Shown here piece by piece: positions 1 through 7,986 of a stretch of DNA of 64,000 bases. The stretch spans positions 744,001 through 808,000 of the forward strand of contig JAWKVX010000002.1 in assembly GCA_041397825.1 (NCBI GenBank), read 5' to 3'. The notes below the pieces were generated by a model. It did not search any database. It saw nothing but the letters and a program-made list of their open reading frames with translations, and was not told the DNA's origin. Each line of letters opens with the position of its first letter. The stretch's first letter is position 1. A program made the translations under genes and the position numbers. This DNA is from JANNSX01 sp041397825 (GTDB taxonomy: Bacteria > Pseudomonadota > Alphaproteobacteria > Rhizobiales > Hyphomicrobiaceae).

Positions 1-1
1 C

Positions 2-769
2 AATCATCCGGAGCGGCGGCCCGCCCGATCGCGGGTGAAGGTTGCGACCGGTGGCGCGGCGCCGACGGCCACGCTCATCGCTGAGCTCGGTGAGCTCGGA
101 TTCGACCTGATGCACCTCTACGGGCTGACGGAATCCTATGGCCCGGCCACGCTGTGTGAGCTTGGCGACACAGAGGGCCTCGATCCCAAGGAGAAGGCGC
201 GGCTACTGTCGCGGCAGGGCCTACGCCACGTGACCGCGAGCCATGTGCGCGTGCTCGACACCGAAGGTCACGACGTGCCACGCGATGGCGCCACACTTGG
301 CGAGATCGCGCTCGCCGGCAACACGCTGATGGCCGGCTACTACAAGGATAGCGCCGCCACTGAGAAGGCTTTTGCCGGTGGACGGTTCCACACCGGCGAT
401 CTCGCGGTCATGCACGAGAACGGTCACATCGAGATCCGTGATCGGGCCAAGGACATCATCATCTCCGGTGGCGAGAACATCTCGAGCCTCGAGGTCGAGA
501 GCGTTCTGCACCAGCATCCCGCCGTCCTGCTCGCCGCCGTCGTCGCCGGGCCCGACCCGAAATGGGGCGAGATTCCCTGTGCGTTCCTGGAGCTCCGCGC
601 CGGCATGTCGGCAGACCCCGAGGAGTTGCGTCACTTCTGCCGCGAGCGGCTCGCCCACTTCAAGGTGCCGCGACTCTTCCTCTTCCAGGAGCTTCCCAAG
701 ACCTCGACCGGCAAGATCCAGAAATTCGTGCTGCGAGAGGCTGCAACACGAGAGATTTCCGCATCATGA
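2..769 (+). CDS. Acyl-CoA synthetase (AMP-forming), C-terminal part (5' truncated by window edge)
   Basis: This is the end of an ANL-superfamily acyl-CoA ligase, which activates a carboxylic acid to an acyl-adenylate and then an acyl-CoA. The frame is open to the left edge, so the N-terminal half is outside the window. Visible are the A5-type motif HLYGLTESYGP, the A7-type motif FHTGDLAV, the hinge segment IRDRAKDIIISGGENIS and the C-terminal catalytic-lysine segment PKTSTGKIQK. These are the family's conserved sites in the right order, so the enzyme looks intact. Its stop overlaps the start of the phosphotransferase gene (ATGA), suggesting translational coupling. The substrate (medium-chain, long-chain or aromatic acid) cannot be told from this part. 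Confidence 0.9.
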   Translation, partial: NHPERRPARSRVKVATGGAAPTATLIAELGELGFDLMHLYGLTESYGPATLCELGDTEGLDPKEKARLLSRQGLRHVTASHVRVLDTEGHDVPRDGATLGEIALAGNTLMAGYYKDSAATEKAFAGGRFHTGDLAVMHENGHIEIRDRAKDIIISGGENISSLEVESVLHQHPAVLLAAVVAGPDPKWGEIPCAFLELRAGMSADPEELRHFCRERLAHFKVPRLFLFQELPKTSTGKIQKFVLREAATREISAS

Positions 770-1809
770 CCTCGACAGTGCCGTCGGAAGATTTCGGGCC
801 CGAATTCGATCTTGCGCGTCTCGAGAGCTTTCTCGGCCGGCGATTTGGCAAGGCAGGCCAATTCGACTGCCAGCGTATCGCCGGCGGGCAGTCGAACCCC
901 ACCTACTTCGTCACCTACGGCGACCGGCGCATGGTGCTTCGGAAGAAGCCAGCCGGGCCGATCCTCAAGGGTGCTCATGCGGTCGAGCGGGAGTATCGGG
1001 TGCTCGAGGCCTTGCAGCCGACGGGCGTGCCGGTGCCGAAGCCGATCCTGCTCCTGGAAGATGCCGAGGTGATCGGTGTTCCCTTCTACCTGATGGAGCG
1101 TCTCGACGGCCGCGCCTTTCACGACGCGGCGCTACCCGGACTAGCGCCCGCCGAGCGACGCGGCATCTACCTATCGATGGCCGAGACCATGGCCAAGCTT
1201 CACGCCGTCGATCCGGTGAAAATCGGTCTCGAGGACTATGGCCGGCCCGGCAACTATTTCGAGCGGCAGATCGCACGCTGGACCAAGCAGTGGCAGGAGT
1301 CTGATGGTGAGCCGATCCCGGAGATCGACACGCTGGTCGACTGGCTGCCCCGGCATCTTCCGCCCGACGACGGCAGGATCGCGATCGCTCATGGTGATCT
1401 CCGGCTCGGCAACTTCTTCTTCCATGCGGAGGAGCCCCGGGTCATCGCCATTCTCGATTGGGAGCTGTCGACGCTCGGCCATCCGCTCGCCGATCTCGCC
1501 TTCTGCTCGATGCCCTGGCACACGGCACCGGACGAATATGGCGGCGTCCTGGGGCTCGATCTCGAGACGCTCGGCATCCCGAGTGAGGCCGAGTTCGTGG
1601 CGCACTACTACAGGCACGCGGAGCCGACGGCGCCGATCCAGCCTTTCCACGTCGTTTTCGCGCTGTTCCGCTTCGCCGTCATCTTCGTCGGCATCCGCGA
1701 TCGCTTCCGCAAGGGCAATGCCGCCGGCAAGAACGCGGCGAGCGTCGGGCCGCTGGCGAAGCGCTTTGCCGTGCGCGGCCTGGAGATCGCCGAGCGGGGG
1801 CATCACTGA
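766..1809 (+). CDS. APH-type phosphotransferase family protein (ACAD10/11-like kinase domain)
   Basis: The 347-residue protein has the aminoglycoside-phosphotransferase/choline-kinase fold signature. The catalytic loop reads IAHGDLRLGNFFF (HGDxxxxN), followed by the metal-binding segment AILDWELSTLGHPLADLA. The N-terminal lobe has GGQSNPTYFV as nucleotide loop and VLRKKPAG with the ATP-binding Lys. This subgroup resembles the N-terminal domain of acyl-CoA dehydrogenases ACAD10/11, where the kinase acts on 4-hydroxyacyl-CoAs. Coupling to the acyl-CoA ligase by an ATGA overlap supports a role in acyl-CoA catabolism rather than antibiotic resistance; that role is inferred. The start at 766 is chosen because upstream codons in this frame lie inside the ligase gene. 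Confidence 0.85.
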   Translation: MTSTVPSEDFGPEFDLARLESFLGRRFGKAGQFDCQRIAGGQSNPTYFVTYGDRRMVLRKKPAGPILKGAHAVEREYRVLEALQPTGVPVPKPILLLEDAEVIGVPFYLMERLDGRAFHDAALPGLAPAERRGIYLSMAETMAKLHAVDPVKIGLEDYGRPGNYFERQIARWTKQWQESDGEPIPEIDTLVDWLPRHLPPDDGRIAIAHGDLRLGNFFFHAEEPRVIAILDWELSTLGHPLADLAFCSMPWHTAPDEYGGVLGLDLETLGIPSEAEFVAHYYRHAEPTAPIQPFHVVFALFRFAVIFVGIRDRFRKGNAAGKNAASVGPLAKRFAVRGLEIAERGHH

Positions 1810-1821
1810 GAGGTCGCCGGA

Positions 1822-3339
1822 TCAGGTCCGGAACATCTCCTTCAGGTAGCTGACGCGGTCGTGTACGCCGTCTGCTTCGATACGACCTGGAAATGTCTGC
1901 TGGATCGACTTGGCAATGAAGGCCTCGCGGGCAGAGAGCGACCTTTCGATCTCGCGTGCCAGCGTCAGGTCGGTGGCGAGAAACACCTTGAGCGCGGAAA
2001 GCGGCAGAGCGACCGCCGTGACCTCGCTACCCGCCACGACGTCGTGCGGCACCTCGCCGGACCGGAAAGCCGACTTGAAGAGCACGATCTGGCCGGGGCC
2101 GAAGTCGCAGGCCTTGAGCGTGCGGTCCGGCTCCGGGCTGTAGTGGGCCTGTGCCTGGCCCGAGATCACGATCAGGGCATCGCGGGCGTGCGTGCCCTTG
2201 GCGGCGATGATCTCGCCCTCGCGATAGATCCGCTTGCTGGCGTGCTGCATCAGCGGGATCAGCTCGGATTCGGTCTTCGGAAGGGCACCGGCCTCGGCCA
2301 CCATGCGGGCAAGGATCTCACCCGAGGGGTTGTGGTCGACCCGCCGGTCGGCCGGCACGTTGAAGTCGACGTGATACTGGGCGGGGAAGACGATGTTGTG
2401 CCGCTGGCAGGCATACCAGAAGTTCGAGTAGAACTCGTGCCGGGTGAAGTAGGCGCGTGCCACATCGGCTGCCGTGAACCAGAGCGTGTAGCGTACGGCG
2501 AACTCGTTGAACCCCGAGATCCAGGCGACGGGCGCGGGCTCAGCCAGAATGCCGGTCGTATGTCGAGCGGTCTCGAGCATGAGCTGCACGACACGTTCGG
2601 GTGGATGGTCGAAGGCAATCTGCACCTCGGCCTCCATGGTTCGCCGACCCGAATTGGCACCAACGACGGTCACTTTCTCGCCCGAGACCGCCGAGTTCGG
2701 GATGACCACGTCGTCGCCGAGCAGGTTACGGATCGTCACGGTGCGCCAGTTCATGCTGGTGAGAATGCCCTCCTGATCGCCGACGCTGATGTAGTCGCCG
2801 ACCCGGAACTGCCGTGTCGACAGCATCGCCAGTCCGGAGAAGACGCTGCCGAGCGTGTCCTGCAAGGCAAGGCCGATCACCAGGGAGCCGACGCCGAGCG
2901 CCGTCAGGAGGCTGCCGAGATCGACGCCCCAGACCACGGACACGACGATCGAGGTGGCAACCAACACGAGGAACAGCCGGATGAGATCGAGCAGAAGCTT
3001 CGGAACGCGGGTGGTGAGGCCGGCCCGGTCGCCATCACCGAAGAAGGCCGCGTTCAGGACACCGAGTGAAAAGTTGATGAGGACGATCCAGAAGGCCGTG
3101 TCGGCGATCCGTACCGCCAGATGTTGGCCGTCATAGCCGGCGACGAAGCGGAGCATGAGCGTGACGAAGAGCAACGGAAGCACGGCGGCGCGCAACATAC
3201 CGATGGAGGCCGAGTATGCGGCGAGCGTGCCTGTCCGGGAGACCCGCGACAGCTCGTTTAGTCCGACGACGCACATGGGAAAGAGCAGCAGGAGCAAAAG
3301 GCCCCACTGGAACCAGCTGCTCTGTGCCAATTCGGTCAT
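1822..3339 (-). CDS. MscS-family channel with C-terminal cyclic-nucleotide-binding-like domain (bCNG type)
   Basis: This is a 505-residue inner-membrane protein. The first ~150 residues hold several hydrophobic helices. The MscS pore helix is the Gly/Ala/Leu-rich stretch LGVGSLVIGLALQDTLG, followed by the beta domain with FRVGDYISVGDQEG and VVIPNSAVSG. A C-terminal CAP_ED-like domain occupies about residues 365-470. This architecture matches the MscS-related bacterial cyclic-nucleotide-gated channels. The phosphate-binding cassette is atypical: near residue 413 it reads FGPGQIVLF where cNMP binders usually have FGExAL, and the usual downstream Arg is not obvious. It is the last gene of a three-gene minus-strand unit, 14 bases after the cyclase-like gene. 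Direct gating by cAMP/cGMP is therefore possible but uncertain. Confidence 0.85.
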   Translation of the reverse strand: MTELAQSSWFQWGLLLLLLFPMCVVGLNELSRVSRTGTLAAYSASIGMLRAAVLPLLFVTLMLRFVAGYDGQHLAVRIADTAFWIVLINFSLGVLNAAFFGDGDRAGLTTRVPKLLLDLIRLFLVLVATSIVVSVVWGVDLGSLLTALGVGSLVIGLALQDTLGSVFSGLAMLSTRQFRVGDYISVGDQEGILTSMNWRTVTIRNLLGDDVVIPNSAVSGEKVTVVGANSGRRTMEAEVQIAFDHPPERVVQLMLETARHTTGILAEPAPVAWISGFNEFAVRYTLWFTAADVARAYFTRHEFYSNFWYACQRHNIVFPAQYHVDFNVPADRRVDHNPSGEILARMVAEAGALPKTESELIPLMQHASKRIYREGEIIAAKGTHARDALIVISGQAQAHYSPEPDRTLKACDFGPGQIVLFKSAFRSGEVPHDVVAGSEVTAVALPLSALKVFLATDLTLAREIERSLSAREAFIAKSIQQTFPGRIEADGVHDRVSYLKEMFRT

Positions 3340-3353
3340 CGCGGCGCTCCCGG

Positions 3354-5642
3354 CTACTCGGCGGCTTTCGGATCGGTGGTCTGCGAGCGTTTGCTCTTCT
3401 GACCGCTCGCCGTGGCCAGCGTGCGACCATAGGTTTGCACGCTCCCGAGCGTCGTGCTCTGAAACGGCTCCCGGGCTTCGAAGTCGGCCGGCGAGCCGAG
3501 TTCCTGGAAGGTCGCCTCGCTGAGGCGGATCTCATTCAGGCTGGCTTCGCTAACCATGCGTCGTGCGACGTTCGGCGGTCGGCCCCAGATGTCGTAGACG
3601 AACCGCCGATTGCCAACCAGGCCGGCATGTACCAAGCCGGAATCGACACCGATCCTGAGGGAGAGACTGAGGCCGTGCGCGTAGTTCACGCGCTCCAGCT
3701 CAGCTGCGATCTCGTCCGCGAACTCGATCATGCGCTGGGCATGGTCGAGGCGAGGAATGGACAGGCCGCAAGCCGCCAGATAGTGCTCCCCGATCGTCTT
3801 GACCTTTTCGACGCCGTTCTCCTCGGCGATGCTATCGAAGGCATCGACGATCTCGTTCAGCAGCTTGAACGACCGCTCACCGTCGCCGTCGCTGTCCTGC
3901 ATCGCCTGAACGAAGCCATAGATCGAGACGAAGGCGACGGTCGTCTGTGGAATGCTCTCGAACATCTGACCCTCGCCGTATTTCAGTCTCTCGGCGACGA
4001 CGTCGGGGAAGATGTGCTTGAGGAGGGCCTCGTAGGCGCTCGATTTGGCCTGGATGGTCTCGTCCCGCTCGCGGATGGTGCTCGCCATCGTATTGAAGGC
4101 CGAGGTGAGTTCGCTGAACTCGTCACTCCCGTGCGCGGCGACGGCGACCTCTTTCTCGCCCGCGCGCAGGCGCTCAATGCCTGCGAGCAGGGCGTTGAGC
4201 GGCTTCAGAAACTGGCGGGCGAGGAGCGTGGCGAGCAGCGGAATGGCCAAGGCGAGAAGCAAGGTTGCGATCATCACGCGCCGGGCGAAGGTGTCGAGGC
4301 CGGCGAAGAGCTCGGCGGTGCTCCTCTTGACGACCAGAATCCAGTTGAGGTCGGGAATGTCGAGTGGTGCGAACGAGCCGAGCACTTCCTGGCCCTGGAA
4401 GTCGATGAACTCTGCCGTGCCGGCCCGGCCTTGCAGAGCCTGCCGCACCGACTCGGTATCCACCGGCTGGAGCAGGATCGTCGTATCGAAGGCCGCCATG
4501 CGCTTCCGCGTGGCTTCCGGCAGAGCCGTCGTCGCAGGAGAGGCGAGAAACCCGGTCTTGTCCTCGAGCATCCCCCTGGCGTCGGATCGCATGAGCCGGT
4601 CCTCTCCGGCCAGATAGATCTCGCCTGTCTTGCCAAGACCGTCCATTTGCCAACCGCGATCGTTGGTCATGAACTCGGCCAAAGCCGAGGTGCTCACCTG
4701 CGCGGCCAGGACGCCCAGGAACTTCCAGTTCGAGTAGATGGGGGTCGCAATGAACATGGCCGGGGCGTTCCCGGATGGCTGGTAGAACGACAGGTCGATC
4801 AGCTGTGCCGTGCCGCGCTGGCGGCTCTTCATCACGGCCTGCGCCAGCCGTCCCAGGCTCGAGCTCGCATAGGGGCCATCGATCAGGTTCGTGCCGAGGT
4901 CCGGCTCCTTCTCCACGGTGTAGATGATATCTCCGGTCTCGCCGTCGATGAGGAACAGGTCGTAGAACTTGAACCGGCCGATGAGGTCGCGGAACCAGGG
5001 ATGGTAGGTGTAGTGGGCAAGCGTATAGGCGTTGCTCACGGGATGATCGATGAGGTTGCCCCGTTCGCTGGCGGGGTTGGGATTCTCGGCGATGTACAGC
5101 ATCTGCAGCTCGAGCGCACGGTCGGTCCCTGGCATCAAGGCCTGAAGACTGGGGACATTCGTCTCGCCGGCGAGTTTCGGCAGAAACTCCTTCGCGTAGT
5201 AGTCCATCAAGCGGGCCCTGCGCTCGTCGGCGGGCTTCTGGCGTCCGAGCTGCGAGTAGCCGTCCTTGAAGGCCGCCATGGCGGAGATGACCGTCACATC
5301 CTCACCGAACGTCTTGAAGGTCTCCCGCATCTGGCGAAAGTACCACTCGACCTGCTGGCGCTTGCTGCCCTTGATGCTCTCGAGCTGGGCGACGGCCTGC
5401 TCTGAGATTTGCTCGCGGCCGTTGAAGTAGCCGATGCCCGCGACCAGGGCGGCACTGATCAGACCAGTCAGCAGCAGCATGGCCGCCAGCTTCGAGACCA
5501 GCGAGAAGTGGGACAGGCCGATCTTACCGAACCGGGCCCGGGCAGTACGCCGGAGCGTGGCCGGCACACCATCGGACGCGGCCGGTGGCGAAGGCGTGCC
5601 GCTCGGCCCCCTGTCTCCGATCTTGTCCGGTTCAAGCGTCAC
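3354..5642 (-). CDS. Membrane-bound class III adenylate/guanylate cyclase-like receptor (sensor-HAMP-cyclase)
   Basis: The 762-residue protein starts at GTG. Order: cytoplasmic tail; TM1 (about residues 52-73); a long periplasmic sensor, probably dCache; TM2 (about 365-390); HAMP; short signalling linker; class III cyclase domain from about residue 567. Substrate and transition-state residues look present: KTIG with Lys near 615, YDIW with Asp near 684, and NVARRM with Asn near 691 and Arg near 695. The two metal-binding Asp positions are changed: the usual FADI is FVSI (Ser573) and the usual GD is GE (Glu619). The domain may be weak, need different metal coordination, or act as a pseudocyclase. 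It sits between a TAXI binding protein and a cNMP-domain channel, which suggests one signalling unit. Confidence 0.88.
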   Translation of the reverse strand: MTLEPDKIGDRGPSGTPSPPAASDGVPATLRRTARARFGKIGLSHFSLVSKLAAMLLLTGLISAALVAGIGYFNGREQISEQAVAQLESIKGSKRQQVEWYFRQMRETFKTFGEDVTVISAMAAFKDGYSQLGRQKPADERRARLMDYYAKEFLPKLAGETNVPSLQALMPGTDRALELQMLYIAENPNPASERGNLIDHPVSNAYTLAHYTYHPWFRDLIGRFKFYDLFLIDGETGDIIYTVEKEPDLGTNLIDGPYASSSLGRLAQAVMKSRQRGTAQLIDLSFYQPSGNAPAMFIATPIYSNWKFLGVLAAQVSTSALAEFMTNDRGWQMDGLGKTGEIYLAGEDRLMRSDARGMLEDKTGFLASPATTALPEATRKRMAAFDTTILLQPVDTESVRQALQGRAGTAEFIDFQGQEVLGSFAPLDIPDLNWILVVKRSTAELFAGLDTFARRVMIATLLLALAIPLLATLLARQFLKPLNALLAGIERLRAGEKEVAVAAHGSDEFSELTSAFNTMASTIRERDETIQAKSSAYEALLKHIFPDVVAERLKYGEGQMFESIPQTTVAFVSIYGFVQAMQDSDGDGERSFKLLNEIVDAFDSIAEENGVEKVKTIGEHYLAACGLSIPRLDHAQRMIEFADEIAAELERVNYAHGLSLSLRIGVDSGLVHAGLVGNRRFVYDIWGRPPNVARRMVSEASLNEIRLSEATFQELGSPADFEAREPFQSTTLGSVQTYGRTLATASGQKSKRSQTTDPKAAE

Positions 5643-5687
5643 GGCGGCAGATTCCCGGGGACGAGGCGGTGTCGCAGCGTAGTGCTC

Positions 5688-6725
5688 TCATGACGGATCC
5701 GGCTTCACCCAACCTTGCTCGACATAGTAGCGCAGTGCGCCGGCATGCAGCGGTGCCGTCAGGCCACGTTGGATCATCTCATAGCGTTTGAGATTGGCGA
5801 AGGCCCGGTGCATCGATTTGAGATCCTCGAGCCCCTCGAAGATGGTGCGCGTCAGATTGTAGACGATGTCCTCGGGCGTATCGGCTCGTGTGACGAGTGT
5901 CGCCAGCACGCCAAACGACGGAACCGGCCGTTGCACGTCCTTGTAGGTTCCCGCCGGAATGACGACTTGGCTGTACGACTTGTTTTCCAGGGCGAGCTTT
6001 TCGACCGCGTCGCCCGCGATCTCGACGAGCGTCGCCCCGCACCGCTCGATGGCATCCCTGACGAGGGCGTTCGGCATGCCGATGGCATACGCCACCGCAT
6101 CGAGTTCCCCGTTGCACAGCAGATCGTTCTGCTCGGAGAACGGCACTTCGACGGCCCGGCTGAAATAGGATATGTCGATGCCATAGGCCTGCATCAGGAT
6201 TCCGAAGGTCGAGCGTGTGCCCGAGCCCTTCTCGCCGAGCGAGATGCGCTTGGCCTTCAGGTCGGAGAAGGTTTCGATTCCGGTGCCGCGGCCAGCGAGG
6301 ATCTGGAACACCTCGGGATGGAGCGACAGCACCGAGCGGAGCGACGCAAACGACGTACCTGCAAACCGGTCGCCGCCGCGAAACGCGTGGAGCTGCCAAT
6401 CGGACTGGACCACGGCGAAGGTGAGCTGGCGCCGGCGCAGGGCGTCGAGGTTGAAGATCGAGCCGGGTGTCGAAGGGGCCGAGCAGCTCATGGGGCGGGT
6501 CGATCGCGGTCCGCTGCCCGTCGCCGCCTTTCGATCGACAAGGCGGCAGATGGCATTTCCGGCGACGTAATAGACGCCGATCGGAGAGCCCGTGCCAATC
6601 GAGACTTCGGTTGAGCTCGGAGATGTCTGGGCCGATGCGGGCAACAAGCCGGCCGCCGCACCAACATACATGGCAAGGCCCGCCAGCGCTCCACAGACCA
6701 GCCCACTCGACTTGACGACTGGCAT
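5688..6725 (-). CDS. TAXI family periplasmic solute-binding protein (TRAP-type receptor)
   Basis: The protein has 345 residues. An N-terminal signal peptide (VCGALAGLAMYVGAA, cleavage near PASAQ) leads into a TAXI-type fold: EVSIGTGSPIGVYYVAGNAI at the N-terminus, then FAVVQSDWQLHAF and KRISLGEKGSGTRSTFGIL. These are standard TAXI receptor landmarks; family members bind organic acids such as glutamate or 2-oxoglutarate. No TRAP membrane subunits (DctQ/DctM) are nearby, so it is an orphan receptor here. It is first in a unit with a cyclase-like receptor (45-base gap) and a channel, so it may present a ligand to the sensor instead of feeding a transporter. The start at 6725 is preferred over 6791 because it puts the signal peptide at the N-terminus. 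Confidence 0.85.
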   Translation of the reverse strand: MPVVKSSGLVCGALAGLAMYVGAAAGLLPASAQTSPSSTEVSIGTGSPIGVYYVAGNAICRLVDRKAATGSGPRSTRPMSCSAPSTPGSIFNLDALRRRQLTFAVVQSDWQLHAFRGGDRFAGTSFASLRSVLSLHPEVFQILAGRGTGIETFSDLKAKRISLGEKGSGTRSTFGILMQAYGIDISYFSRAVEVPFSEQNDLLCNGELDAVAYAIGMPNALVRDAIERCGATLVEIAGDAVEKLALENKSYSQVVIPAGTYKDVQRPVPSFGVLATLVTRADTPEDIVYNLTRTIFEGLEDLKSMHRAFANLKRYEMIQRGLTAPLHAGALRYYVEQGWVKPDPS

Positions 6726-7105
6726 AGGCCCAACCCGACTACGCGCCAGCCGACAACGGCGCGACGGACACCCACAGTATCGACGCCGCAAGAGCCCCGA
6801 TCAAAGGGAAAAACTATAGGCCAAACAGTCATGAATGCAATTCGGCCCAAGGGGTTGCCGAGGACCTCGGCAGGCTCGGCTGGGGCGGGAGCGCGGCTCG
6901 GGCCCGTCGGGCGGCGCGACCACGGCCTGACGCGCTCTTGATCGCAATCCTGTGGACAACTTGCCGACGTCCCGTCGGTGGCGCTTGCGCAAGAAAACCA
7001 GAATGACAACTTTGAATGGCCAATGAATGTGTAGCCCGACGCCTCCTGGGTGTCACTCGGCGCGATCGGGACGTTGGCACGGCTCAGTCCTGGTGTTGGG
7101 GTTCT
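6726..7105. promoter_or_regulatory. Divergent intergenic region between TAXI unit and LuxR-type regulator
   Basis: These 380 bases separate two divergent transcription units and must hold both promoters. I see no convincing gene. The only clean element is a perfect 10-base palindrome, CTTGCGCAAG, at 6984-6993, about 113 bases upstream of the LuxR start. It could be an operator, but a single short palindrome is weak evidence. No good -35/-10 pair stood out by eye. Confidence 0.4.
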
Positions 7106-7840
7106 ATGATGAGAGCAGACTATGAGGCACGGCTGCTGACACTGTCGCCCGAGCTTGACGAGTGCCGGACGCTTGAGGAGGCGACCGCAGTGGCAGGCCG
7201 ATTTGCGCGCGCCTTCGGATTGGAGCATTTCGCGTCGGTGCGGCTCTGTCTCGATCGCGAAATCGCAGGCCGCAGCCGGCGGCCGCTGACGGTGGTCGCT
7301 TCCTCGTTTCCGAGCTCGTGGTCGCAGGGATGGGACGACGCCAATGCCATCGACGACGATCCCGTCATCGCAGAGGCCAAGATGTCGGGAAAGAGCTTTC
7401 TGTGGAGCCAGGCGTGGCTGCGTCGTCACGCGACCAGCGCCTCGGCCATCGCCCGGGCGAGGGCGCACGGCATCGTCGATGGCTTCGCGGCTCCCATGAT
7501 GGCCACCCGGCAGGAGCTGCCGATCGTCATGATGGCCGGCGGCGCTCCAGCGCTCGACGCCTGTGCGCAAAGCGCCTTGACGCTGGCCAGCACGGCCATC
7601 CACCGCTGCATGTCCACGCTGGATTCGACCATACGAGGCGCTAGGGTCCGTTTGACGGATCGCGAGCGCCAATGCCTTAGCTGGGCTGCGGCCGGGAAGT
7701 CCGACTGGGAGATCGGGCAGATCGTTGCGCTGAGTGCTAAGACCGTCAACTACCACATCGAGAACGCCAAGCGGAAATCAGGAGTTCAGACACGGGTCCA
7801 GGCGATCGTCGAGGCCCTGCGCTCCGGCGTCATCGCCTGA
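7106..7840 (+). CDS. LuxR-family transcriptional regulator (LuxR solo)
   Basis: The 244-residue protein has an N-terminal autoinducer-binding-like domain (about 15-165) and a C-terminal LuxR/GerE helix-turn-helix (about 180-240). The HTH is clear: LTDRERQCLSWAAAGKSDWE, then IGQIVALSAKTVNYHIENAK. The conserved LuxR Glu and Lys/Thr-Val-Asn recognition helix are present. The ligand pocket keeps SSFPSSWSQ and, further on, GFAAPM before the HTH. No luxI-type synthase is in the window, so it is a solo that may sense an exogenous or non-AHL signal. The start is one of two adjacent ATGs (7106 or 7109), both after a G-rich stretch. Confidence 0.88.
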   Translation: MMRADYEARLLTLSPELDECRTLEEATAVAGRFARAFGLEHFASVRLCLDREIAGRSRRPLTVVASSFPSSWSQGWDDANAIDDDPVIAEAKMSGKSFLWSQAWLRRHATSASAIARARAHGIVDGFAAPMMATRQELPIVMMAGGAPALDACAQSALTLASTAIHRCMSTLDSTIRGARVRLTDRERQCLSWAAAGKSDWEIGQIVALSAKTVNYHIENAKRKSGVQTRVQAIVEALRSGVIA

Positions 7841-7933
7841 CCGCCTGATGCCGACGGCGGTCTCCCTGTCGTTCGGTGCGAATCTCCCCTTGTCATGCGG
7901 CGCCTGGGCGGTGCATTTAGTCGCACCTGAGAG

Positions 7934-7950
7934 GGCAGCAAGATGCTGCC
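7934..7950. other. Stem-loop in leader of zinc peptidase gene
   Basis: GGCAGCA and TGCTGCC form a perfect 7-base stem around a 3-base loop (AGA). It ends 36 bases before the peptidase start. No T-run follows, so it is not a typical intrinsic terminator. It could be an mRNA leader structure. Confidence 0.3.
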
Positions 7951-7986
7951 GGCTGGTCATGGCCTCCTGGGGCCGCGGAGAGTGCG

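Noticed and set aside
766..1809. Aminoglycoside resistance as a role for the APH-type gene
   Set aside because: Coupled to an acyl-CoA ligase and resembling ACAD10/11-type domains, it more likely acts in fatty-acid metabolism.
3216..5405. Plus-strand frame of 729 codons opposite the cyclase-like receptor
   Set aside because: Its translation has no family-like segments, while the minus strand has TM helices, HAMP and a cyclase domain.
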